A stretch of 64,000 nt of DNA from Ceratodon purpureus (Eukaryota > Streptophyta > Bryopsida > Pseudoditrichales > Ditrichaceae): positions 19,994,544 to 20,058,543 of the forward strand of contig CM026421.1 of assembly GCA_014871385.1 (NCBI GenBank). The letters are read 5' to 3'. The position numbers and the translations under genes are program-made. Below, one piece after another: positions 13,451 through 24,158 of this stretch (position 1 is its first letter; every line of letters starts with the position of its first letter). The notes under the pieces were generated by a model. That model made no database searches. It worked only from the letters and a program-made list of their open reading frames with translations, and had not been told where the DNA came from.

Positions 13451-14128
13451 ATCTCATAGTTTAAGGTCATTCCAAACCACTTCAACACTCCTTTGCTTTG
13501 CAGAGAATTCTCACAAATTAGGGTCACAAATGGTAAAAAATGTGTCCCCGCTTTATATACTTGGACTCTCGGTTTAAGTTGATCGATGGTTGGGTGAATG
13601 AGAAGCCCCATTGTATTCAATCCCTCACATTCAATGTGGAATTCCAAGTGATTGTAAAATTAGGCATGGTTTTAAAATTGGAAAAAGCATTCAAGGTTTT
13701 TTTATTTTTTTATTTTTTTATTTTTTTAAATTCATCTATGGATTTTGGTTTTTTGATATCCAATCAGTGATAATTATATTTTGAAATAGTCAGATATTTA
13801 AATTTATGGATTTTGGTTTCGTGACATATAAATCATAATAATAAAAGTTGAATTTATTCCAAGTTTGGGATCTGTACATGATTACAATGAGGATATTTGA
13901 ACTTGAGAATCATTTTAGATTTATGTGATGTTCTGCATAATTTGTTTGAAAGTTGGTCTTAAAAAACAATAAAATTTAGTGGACTAAAAACCATTGTAGT
14001 CAATGCAAAAAATATGATGATACAGACTTACATTCATTCTTAAGGCTTCATATTCCAATGATGATACCTTATATGAAACTAAATTACAGTGTCTTTAGAA
14101 ACATTTCTTTATTATAGAAACATTTCTT

Positions 14129-14965
14129 TTAACCCCTAAACGGCCAAGGGTGTTTTTCATCAAAACGGCCTGAAAACAGCCCCTCTTCAAAGCAAGGTGG
14201 ATTTTGCAAACTCGGGGTCTTAATTAGTACATCTAACCGTAAGATCTTGTAGCTAACTTCTATGTCTACATGTCCACCAAATATTACACACTCATTCTTC
14301 ACCAATTGCAAGATCATAATGTTCAAAGTTGAAAAACAAGTTTTTTTTCCCTGCCAAAAAGGGATCAGCAGAGTTTTGAAGGCCCAAAAAACCATTTTTT
14401 TCCATTATGGATTTTGGGGGTTTTGATGCACGTCAAAGAAGACTGAGTTAGCTAATTGTGTTGAAAAAATTATATTCAAAAAAGTTGTAGAAGGTTGCCA
14501 AAACAATCATTTTCCGCTAGGGGGTATACTGAAATTCACAAACAAAGGCCGTTTTTGGACAATAAAAATAGCATATGAAAAAATTTTGGATCAAAAATCC
14601 GAACGGTGAGAACATGCTCTACTAGCTTATCAATACATAGAAATTTTTATTTTTGAAAAATATCAAAATCTCAATTTTTGGTGGAATTTCAAAGTTTCGT
14701 CTTTAGGCAGATTTGGCAGTTTTGGGCAGTTTTGGGCAGAAATTGCTGCATTCACAGTGGCTGAGAGCCTGCCCGCGGAAAGGCGTTTTATGCTCAGAGG
14801 AGCATAACTTTTTCTCACTTCATCCAAAAAAAATAAAAAAAATATCCCCATAAACCTCTTGAAAAAACCTTTTATCACAAAAAATTTCAAATAAATTTGA
14901 ATTTTTAGGAACCTGCCCAAATTTCAAAAAAGCCCATTCCAGGACAATGGCCGTTTAGGGGTTAA
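14129..14965. mobile_element. TTAA-flanked terminal-inverted-repeat element, piggyBac-like ends
   Basis: An 829-bp unit (14133-14961) begins CCCCTAAACGGCCA and ends with the exact reverse complement, and it is bounded on both sides by TTAA (14129-14132 and 14962-14965). Terminal repeats starting with CCC and a TTAA duplication are the hallmark of piggyBac-type and some Sola3/Kolobok transposons. The inside is AT-rich with imperfect subterminal repeats of AAACGGCC/GGCCGTTT. No transposase is encoded, so it would be a non-autonomous (MITE-like) copy. Confidence 0.75.
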
Positions 14966-15474
14966 ATAAACATGAAAGAGGATTTATGTGTAGGTTAAAA
15001 CTCTTTCATTATTTTTCTATGTCTATGTATATCTTCACAAAATGTACATTATTGATGATTTTTATTTAAAAAAAAAATTTTAAGTGAAAAATTTGGAACT
15101 TCTGAGTTTTTAAAATTACTTTGAATAATATTTATTTGAAATTAATAGTGAGATTCTAAATTAACAATAATATTCAATGAAAAAACTATATAATTAGATA
15201 TAGAAATTTTGTAAATTAATGTGTAATTTCCACAAAATGAACATTTCAACATAAATAAATAAGGTTCGCTTCTCAAAAATTGAATTCCATGGTTTTTGTT
15301 TTTTATCCAAAATTCAATAAAAATGACCTCAAATCAAAAGGTTTAGAAATTAAAAGAAAATAATTTTTTTTTTTTTGTCTGTTTTTCTTTTAATCTTCAT
15401 AATTTTGTAATATTTTACGGTTACTATTTTCAGAAACCCGATGGTTCAACACCCCACAGGCGCATAATTTCCCA

Positions 15475-15880
15475 ATAACCCACGTCCACGTCGGCAAAAG
15501 CCCTCCGCCACATCAGCAAACCAGAACTGTAGAAACCCATTCACACGTACAGTAACAAAATAGTGGCGTTGCCTAAGCCAGAGAGGCAGGCTCCACAGGC
15601 AGGGGAAGACACTCCGGGAGAGAGAGAGAGAGGCTGCGCTCGCAGGCATTGCCGCCATCGCTCATCGCAATTGCGTCCCCCTCCTGGAGCACAGCCGCTC
15701 TCTCCCCATCGCCGTCTCCACGCCAGTTTTTTCCGTTTTTAATTTGAGCCTCTGAGGCCGGAGAATGGGGGGTTTATGACAGCGATTGGGGTTTGCGAGT
15801 GGGGAGTAGGGACAGGGAGGGAGGGGGATTGGCGGAGTTCATGTTATTGCGTTTGCTGGATTGCGCGAGCGGGAGGATCG
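15475..15880 (+). promoter_or_regulatory. MON1 5' region, right copy of the inverted duplication
   Basis: Mirror copy of 12,175-12,620. Similarity runs from CCACGTCGGCAAAAGC near 15,482 to TGCTGGATTGCGCGAGCGGG near 15,853, which lies within about 30 bases of the RPOT start codon in the left copy. MON1 transcription presumably starts in or just after this block. A GA-rich microsatellite follows at about 16,180-16,232. Confidence 0.7.
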
Positions 15881-16415
15881 GGATGCGGTTTATGGCCCAC
15901 GCGGATCAGGGCTGGCGAAATTTGGAGCGGGTGGGGCTTCCACGAGATCTGAATCCGGATTCTGATTAGGGCAACTGGGGCTTCGACATTAGGGTTTAAT
16001 TCTTGTGCAAGCAAGCGGAGGAGATTTTGGACGTGAGTTTCTTCAGGTTGCCGTCGTCGCATGTGTCCTGATTGAACTGCGAAGGGCAGCTCCGCTTTCT
16101 GTGTATTCAGGTATTATTTCTAATGCTGGGTTTTAGTTCGCCAGGGGTGATGCTTATCAGAAGCAATGGATTGAATACGGATGAGAGAGAGAGGGAGAGA
16201 GATGGAGAGAGAGGGAGAGAGGGAGAGGGAGTGTGTTTGTTATATTTATTGTGGGGCTCTCATTTTGATGCCTTCGAGTACGCCTGAGTAGTTAGACCTC
16301 GGTCTATGAGATTTGTCGTTGTGGCATTGGTGCACCAATTAAAGAACTATGAAATTTATTTACAGTAGGACTTAATACAATTTTGCAACCCTAATGTATT
16401 TCCAGAGCTCCCGAA

Positions 16416-19400
16416 ATGGATAATACAACAGTTCACGAGTCACACAGCGACATCGAAGACCTGTTTGATGAGGAGGAGGGTGAGCGACCATGTTACTTGT
16501 CAGATGAGGAGCATGCTGAGAGTGTGACTGGAGCACCTGCTGTCAGCAGTTCAGAAATGGAAGCTGATAATGTAGCGAAACTCTCAAACCTGGACATAAG
16601 TGACAACACACAGGAGGAGAGTCAGGTGCATGAGGGGGGGTCAAGTCATGAAATCAGCGAAACAACACCTGGACATCAAGGTGAAGAAGGTAATGAGCAG
16701 TTTTCATGCAGTTTTATGGGATGTCCTGACGGATGTAAGGAAAGGGTTACAGTGGTTAACGAAAGGACAGATTATGCCTAGGGCCATTTATCTCTCAAGG
16801 TTTATATATGTTTATAACGATTGGAAGAGATCGTTATTTCGGCTCCATGATATATCTTGTTGCTTGATTAATGATGTGTGTTTGTTTTGGGTTTGTATTA
16901 GGCGGGAGGAGCAATGATCCAAAAGGCTTGGAATTGGGAGATGGAGATGGTTCTGCGATCGCTACATCTTCAACCACTGATGTAGGACCAGAGAGTACAG
17001 ACTCTGGGGTTTTGGTGACTGATGTCGTGGATGGAGATACCTTGTCCGAAGATGGCATTCAAGAGAGCCCTGGGAGTCCAAGCAGTAGTCGCGAAGGAAC
17101 CAGTGGCTACCTAGCAGGCAGTGGCAGTAGTGCTGCCAGTGTCTGTAGTGCAAGCGGAGTCGATGAAAGTGCCGATCGAATTCTGAATCAGGAGTCTACG
17201 CGACCGACGAGGCGATCTTGGGTTCCTGGCAAACGCCATCCAGATGAGGTCTCTGCCACTTATTTAAAAATGGGTATAGAGCGATTCGCGTTGTTGAGAT
17301 AGCGAGACGAGTGTTTGAGATTTAAGCTGATAACATTCTTATGGAGTGTGTAGGACTTGAATTTTAAGAGTGATTCTTTTAAAACCCTGTAGGTGTCACA
17401 CCTAGAGTGGAATTGCATTGCGAACTTACTGAACATGGAAGTCCTTTACCTTTTGCAGGATGACACGTCTCTTGCATGGCGAAAACACAAGAAGCATTTC
17501 TTTATTCTCAGTAATGCAGGAAAACCGATATATTCCAGGTTTGTTCACGAGATGTGAACTTTTATCTAAGGATAATAATAGATACTGCCTGTCTACTTAG
17601 CGAAAGCCACTTTTATGTTATGAATTCAGCTGATGCGTGCATTCACATGGACAGTGACCGAAGCCTACCTTGGGATGAGTAGTCACTTGTATATTTTCTG
17701 AATGTTGTTTTGGTCCGATGTTCTTATCCTATATGGTTTATTCTGAGCAGATATGGGGATGAGCATAAACTTGCAGGTTTTTCAGCGACCTTGCAAGCTA
17801 TCATGTCTTTCGTTGAAAACAGGTACTGCTAGAAGTTATCCTATCAGACGAACAATTATTATGGTTATTGCAGCTGGGAAACTGTAGCTAGGATTGTCTT
17901 TTTATGATCAGACATAGTTACTTTACTATGGCCTGGCTTGATACAATTTTAATGGACGGGTTAGGTGAATGCTGGTTGTGATGGTGTTACTAACTTGGGG
18001 TCTTCTTGGAATACGCAACTTGGTGTTGAAGTGGAGACACGATTCGGTTTGTAAAGGCTGGCGATCATCAGGTACGACGTTTTATTCTGCTTGAGATCTC
18101 CAAATCATCTGAGCTACATATCTGAACGTGAAGTGCCAACTCTTCATGCTTTCATACAATGGACCCTATGATAACCTCCTGATTTGTAGTCTTGTTTGAT
18201 AGCCAGTATTATGGGTCCAAAAACACTGCTCATCATAACTCTTTTGTGCACATCTTTATTATCTTCGTATTGTTATTGCTTCGAGAATGTTGTACTTAAT
18301 ATCGATTAAGTGATGTATGTTTTGGTCATCTCACCGTGTGCTCATAGTCATGCATTTTGTTGCAGATAGTCTTTTTGGTAAAGGGTCCGCTGTATCTGGT
18401 GGCAATTAGTGCCACTGAAGAGCCAGATGAGGTTATTAGGTGCCAGCTGGAGTTGTTACATGCACAGGTTTGTCTCTGCTTTTTGTACTTGTCTTTTTTG
18501 GGTTTAATAATTAATAACCTGTCTATGTCAGAAGAATTTTACTTCATCTCATGCCTTTATATACAAAATTTCAGAAGCCGTCGCTTGTTTTTATTCTAGT
18601 TTTTTTTTTGTCCACTTTGAGATGTCAGTTGGCTTATTTGATCAACTGACGTGAAGTATCTTCATTTTTTTGGATGTAGCTCATTTTAATTTTGACGAAG
18701 GGAGTAGAGAAATGCTTCGTGAAAAATTCCAAGTTTGATATGCGACCCCTGCTTGGTGGCACAGATATGGTTTTTTCTCATCTTATTCATGGATTCAGCT
18801 GGTATGTAACTCTACCTTGCATTGTAAATTATGAAGTCGTTTTTAAGCAATTTCTGTTTTCTTTAACCGACGGAGACAAACCTTTGGTTTTGATTAGTTA
18901 AATATCATCGCAGGAATCCAGCCACTTTCTTACGTGCGTACACTTGCCTCCCTCTGCCTTATGCTATTCGGCAGGCGGCTGGTGCTGCCCTTCAAGACAT
19001 GCCTAATACCGGTCCTTTATTCAGTCTCCTAATGTGTGGTTCCAAGGTAAGTTGGCTGTTTAGATTAACACCTGTGGTTGTCCAGTCTTAGTCCGATTTT
19101 AGAGCTGTTGTGAGATGTTCCACAAGAGTTTCTTGCTTCCCACGACCTCGTGTTCAATTTTACAGTATCTGTTTGGGCTGTATGTTCATTTGTAAGGAAC
19201 GAATGACCCCAATTGTTGCAACTTCAAATAGATGTCCTTGTCTACTCTAACACTGAAAACTCTGCTGGATGTTTTCTTAGGTCATAAGCCTCATGAGTCC
19301 TCGTAAAAGCTCAATTTCTCCAAACGACATCCTCCTTCTCAGCAATTACGTTGCCTCCTCTGACTCTTTCAGGTGAGGCTCAGCGTCTCTGCAGCTCCTT

Positions 19401-21673
19401 ATTCCATTATGATGTAGTCTTAGCAACTTTTTTTTCTTGCTTTCTTTTGTTTTGTTTTGTTTCCCACTAGTATCCAGGTTTTCTTTGGAGTTGGATTTAC
19501 TGGAATATCATTCTTTGTTTGTAGGAAAACGTGAACTGGATTTACTGGAATATCATTCTTTGTTTGTAGGACAACGGAGTCATTCTTCCCCGTCTGTCTA
19601 CCAGGATACAATCCTACAGCATTTCTCTATGCATATGTGCAGTACTTAGATGTAAGTTTCTTTGGAGACCAGAGATCAATTGTATTTATTTGGAATGTGA
19701 TTTGGCATGAAAATACTGAGGTGCTTTTCTAAGTCACATACCGGTCGACATCTCTTATTTCCTTTCACTTAGACTTCTTATCCTATGCACTTTCTGAGAT
19801 TAGCACTCTTCTACTTGACTTGTCTCAACTAATTATCGTGCAAATTTCACATCATTTTACCCTGTTCCAGAAAGTAGATTTATGTAATTTGCAAAAGCTT
19901 TGCTACAGGAGTAACAGTGCCATGCTCACCTTTCCTTTGTTGACACAGAGCGACACATGCCTGTTTCTTTTGACTGCCGATCCAGATGGGTTTTTCCAGC
20001 TGAAGGAGTGCAGGTAATTACTCGGGCAGTTTTTGCTTTGAGGCAGATTTCAGTAGGAAACTAGACTGTCCTTTTTTTCCAGTACAAAATGCTTATTTTA
20101 CGTGGTTTTAAACTGGAGGTCGAAGGGCTTGAGTTATTCATTTGACTCATTTGGAAGTGCTGTCCTTCGCAGAGGTCGGATTGGAACTATTTTGAGGCAA
20201 ACAAATGTGCTAGCCGAGGTTGCAAATGCAGTGCGCCGTGGGGGCCTACGAGTGGAGCACTTGCTTGAGACAAAGGCTTCACATCCGGTTCTGGATCCCA
20301 AAACAAGTTCTATTTTTGGCTCTGATGGTGACCATGAGTTGCATGGTTCTGCAGGAGTTCCTAGGGAGGGTACTATAGGAATTGGAGGACCTGCAGGGCT
20401 TTGGCATTTTATTTACAGAAGCAGCTTCTTGGATCAGTATGTGGCTTCAGAATTCTCTTCTCCGCTGCACACTACAAGCGCTCAAAAAAGGTATTGAAGT
20501 CTTTATCAATGAGCTCTTTTTGTGCTTTCATTTCCTGTTTCAGAAAGGCAGCCGTTTAATTCTCTGTTTTAAGTCACTTGTTTGTCCAAAATACATTTCA
20601 GGAGGAAACGGTACTAAAATTTCCTTACGACTTGCTGTTAAGAAGATCTGTACAATATGTACATTTTACTGCTTCTTTGCTAAGTTATCGTTGTCCTAGA
20701 TTGCTTTTTAACGGCTTCTGAACTTGTTTTGAACTCTTTTTGGTTTTTTCCAATATGATTCTGTAACGTTCCTAGTGGATGGTTTTACGAATGTCCAGTG
20801 TCCTATGCATGCATTGGGGACGTTGCCCAGTGTTCTATGGTTGGCATTCTGTATCGAAGGTCTATGACTGCACATTTATTTATTGTTTTTGCTTAGTTAT
20901 GTAGGACGTCAGAGAACTTACTCGTATCACCGCTTTTTCATACAGATTATATAGAGCATATCAGAAATTATATACATCCATGCACGGTGCCGGAGCAGCA
21001 GGACCACACAAGATGCAATACCGACGTGATGAACGCCACGGTATGTCTCGTTCCAACTTTAGTTAATTTCTTTTGTAGTTCGAGCTATTGGATGCCCTTA
21101 AAATTTCTACGTCTTGGTTCTAGACAAAACTGACATCCCTCCCGGGTTCTTTCCAGTGTTATTGTCCTGGAGAACCTCTGATTTTGAGCTCTATGCGGCC
21201 TTTGATCCTTTGGCAGACAAGGTATGTCTTGGAAGCTTGATGACTAAGAATCTTTTGCATTGTAGTACTTGTCCATTTTCCATCCTTTTCTATGTTTTCT
21301 GAACAACTGTAAATTCTTGTATGCTAGGCTTGTTGAATTCTTATAGTGTTCTGAGATGGATGATTATGAATACTGCCAGCGTATAAGATGGTATTTTCAG
21401 TCATGTTTTGTGTAATCATGCGGTCATGTGAGTTGTCTCTCGTGGATTTCCTGATTAATCTTCTCATCAGCATGTTGCTAAGACAATAATTAGATAGGTC
21501 TTAAGTTTTGTATATCTCGGCTTTATCTCACTCTAATGTAGTGGACACGGTTCTAATTAACTGCTTTCATGATGCAGAGCTCTGCTGTGGCAGTATGCAA
21601 TCGTGTTTGCCAATGGTTGCGAGATTTGGAAAGTGAAATCTTCTTATTAGGAGCGACTCCTTTCAGTTGGTAA
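16416..21673 (+). CDS. MON1: Vacuolar fusion protein MON1
   Basis: MON1 pairs with CCZ1 to form the guanine-nucleotide exchange factor for Rab7 on late endosomes, driving vacuolar traffic. Fifteen exons join in phase to 660 residues: 16416-16689, 16902-17248, 17459-17538, 17751-17822, 18032-18071, 18366-18467, 18680-18801, 18914-19046, 19281-19372, 19570-19651, 19949-20013, 20173-20490, 20946-21040, 21157-21221 and 21578-21673. The first two exons encode an acidic, Ser-rich variable region. The SAND/longin core follows with family blocks [106 protein letters not shown] and [12 protein letters not shown], and the end FSW matches family members. The exon 2 donor GTCTCT is weak but is the one that keeps frame. 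No break is seen. A 45-bp tandem duplication precedes exon 10. Confidence 0.95.
19491..19580 (+). repeat. 45-bp tandem duplication across a MON1 3' splice site
   Basis: Two head-to-tail copies, starting near 19491 and 19536, each read TGGATTTACTGGAATATCAT and end in TTTGTTTGTAG. Both copies therefore carry a pyrimidine-rich tract and an AG acceptor. Use of the second acceptor gives the conserved protein. Use of the first adds 45 bases with an in-frame TGA four codons in. Confidence 0.9.
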
Positions 21674-23131
21674 TACCCTATCGCAGGCTGATATGCTTTT
21701 TAGTCTTGGTAGATGATACAATCATTTTTTCCAATATTTGCAGAGTTCAACAGGTTCTATGTGGTCAGCATATTTGCTGCAGACCTTTAATTGATCCACT
21801 TGTCAAGTAGTCATTACACGATGCACATGTACAATACCACTCAGTAAAGTTGACGCATTCTCATTCTCAGTCTGCTGTTTCAGAGTGTTTTATCCTCATT
21901 GTTGGCTGTAATCGTGATGGGAGGAGTGCTAAACTTGTTTCTTATATGTCATTTTAGCCATTCGAGTTGTTTTTCAACACTTCAAAGTTTGACTAAGAGA
22001 TTCATTAGTTTTTAGCTAATGGAGCATGATTCTAAGCTGGTCATTCGAAGTACTATCTGCAGACTAAATTCTCAAATGGTAGATTGCAAGTCTTAGGAAT
22101 CTTGTCACTCGGTAATAGGCAGTGAAGTGAAGGGATGTGTCAATTCAAGCAGGTGCAATTAAGTATGTGAGTAGCCCTCCATGGAGCTCATGAGACGAGC
22201 TGTAGCTTTTACGGTTCGCCTGGAAAAATATTGTGGCAGGTATGTGAAATACAAACACTCTGGTTTACTCAAATATCATGTAGTATGTGTTCAAATCTAT
22301 TTTGGTAAATTTAGGAGTCTTATTATCTATTTAGCAGTCGACATGACATAATAGTTTTACAAATTATGTAATGAGAATGTTAGTAATATTTTTGTGAGCT
22401 CCGCTGACACGTTCAGTGGTTAATGAGTGCTGTAGTCGGAAAATGAAATGAATGGCGATGGTCCCACTGCCTCAAACTGGGTATAGGTCACTCCTATTGC
22501 TGCGTTAGTGTCTCTTCGGAATTGGGAGTGACTGAAACGAAGTCCACGGGATGCATAGATATTGACTTGTTTTAGATATTTTTTAACTCCTATAGCTTTG
22601 CTATTATTCTCCTAACATAACACATCACGACAATAACATTTTGCTGCATTATGGACAGGTAATATACAATCCAGACTTGAAAGGCTGGCTGTGAGTACAA
22701 GAGCAGGTCGGAGAACTTGAGCTAACCCACTTGGCCTTGTTAGGTTCAATCTTTTCCAAGTTCTTTGATTTCAGTTTGTGATAGGTTGTAGGTGTTAAAA
22801 ATTGTGCATTTGTGCACACCAAAAGTCAATAAAAATTTATGTATTGTTTGTGAACTAATTTGTACCTTATCTTGGGTGGAACTTATTGGAGGTGTGCTGT
22901 AATTTTCTATTTTACTGATTTTTGGTCGAAATTGAACGTTACTTTTTGTATGTGATTGCATATTTGGATAAAGCACAAAAAATCAGTAACTTTAAGCGTT
23001 GAAAAAATAAATTTACGACGTAAATTGCATAAGTTAAGATAAAAAGTAATTAAGTAACGTAAGACAATTAGGATTACTAATTAATTAGGGTTAGTAATTA
23101 TTTATAGTTACTAGACACTTAGGGTTAGTAA
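21674..23131. other. MON1 3' flank, no further gene seen
   Basis: The stretch probably holds the MON1 3' untranslated region; an AATAAA lies at about 22,826. It ends in AT-rich DNA with several imperfect copies of TTAGGGTTAGTAATTAATTA near 23,070-23,145. No ORF with family likeness was seen. Confidence 0.5.
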
Positions 23132-23964
23132 TTAATTAGGGTTAGAGTAAATTCCATTTACCTTTTGCCCTAAAATATTTACTGTGGTAGTTTTTAGATT
23201 TCTTACTTCAGTAACTAAAGTTTTACCATAGGTTCGTAGGCCAGAAGTCAACCACTTTGGATTGCGCTTTTTTGGTTTACACATAGCATTGAGGAGCATT
23301 GAGCATTCCCCATGGGCGTCGAGTAGAATACAGTCAATAGAAATGTACCTGTCATGATTCTTGGAATAGTACTTTTTAATGTAACCCATCCAAGCCGTCA
23401 CGCGGAGGTTGCCTTCGTACACGTAAAAATATTTGTTCCGAAACTGATGGAGAGTAGGATCAGACAACAAATACTCTTTGAACTCATCATTAGCGGCCTT
23501 CCATAGTGGGTTAAACCAGATGGCGTTGTCCTCACAAACCGCTAAGTCCTTGTCTTTGATGTTGAAAGAAGACACATACAAAATTTGATCCCCTTTACAA
23601 TACCCTTTGACGAACTCGTTCACCAACATCTCGACGTCCTTATTGACAATTGTACGCAGCTTCAGGTAGGTCTTCAGACGGAAAAGAGGAATAAGGAATT
23701 GAGACTTCTTAATCAGTTTGCTGCAATGCCTGGAGATGACGGTTTTGTATTAGTCACTCTTCTGCAGCAACCTCATCTCAATTGTGTTCCACATGGAGTT
23801 CTTGTCCTGCAAGTGAGGGGGCATGTGAACAATGCCAAATTCAACACCACTAGCATGCCGTAAGGGTTTTTCTAAGCGTTTGTCACTAGACTTGGGCACT
23901 TCTAGAGTGGCCTCTTCCATAATTACGGCCTCCTCTACGGGTTGGCTAATCTCGGCAACGTGCT
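23132..23964 (-). pseudogene. Unrecognised gene, 3' part, split from its 5' part by a Ty3 element
   Basis: On the minus strand one frame runs from 23964 to about 23132 and is interrupted by a single TAA at 23750-23752. It encodes about 275 residues, including a run with KKYYSKNHDRYISIDCILLD and AHGECSMLLNAMCKPKKRNP. I do not recognise the family. The matching 5' part is at 60,210-60,374 on the plus strand: its frame meets this one exactly at the GTGCT duplicated by the LTR element. The 5' part also has one in-frame stop (TAA, 60300-60302), so the gene was probably already dead or is an older mobile-element gene. Confidence 0.55.
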
Positions 23965-24158
23965 TGTTACGAGTAGACACTCGTCTGGACTTACTCGTAC
24001 TTAGCAAGGAGGTAGTTAGAGCGGTTATGGTATCTTCCTTATAACAAGTGAGAGGAGGACTTTCCTCTCACTTGTCATCTTGTTTACTTAATAAAGATTA
24101 TATTGTAAGAAACTTTGGTTTATGATGTAAGAGCGTCGACATGAATGGATTCCTAACA
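23965..24158 (+). repeat. 5' LTR of a Ty3/Gypsy retrotransposon
   Basis: The 194-bp unit starts TGTTACGAGTAG and ends GATTCCTAACA. It is the near-identical reverse complement of 60,375-60,568. It is preceded by GTGCT, the same five bases that follow the other LTR when both are read in element orientation. It contains a 12-bp perfect stem (24044-24055 with 24064-24075). A TAATAAAGATT motif near 24,090 could serve for polyadenylation. Confidence 0.88.

Larger units (their letters stand above)
12621..15474. other. AT-rich spacer between the inverted RPOT/MON1 5' regions
   Basis: No gene is supported. The sequence is rich in A and T homopolymers (for example 12,705-12,765 and 15,360-15,375). It contains a possible SINE near 13,260-13,450 and the TTAA-flanked element at 14,129-14,965. 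ORFs here are short and composed of low-complexity residues. Confidence 0.6.

Noticed and set aside
23750..24007. Minus-strand ORF starting inside the LTR (24007)
   Set aside because: The first 14 codons are LTR sequence. The real gene frame enters from the flank at 23964, so the start is an artefact of the insertion.
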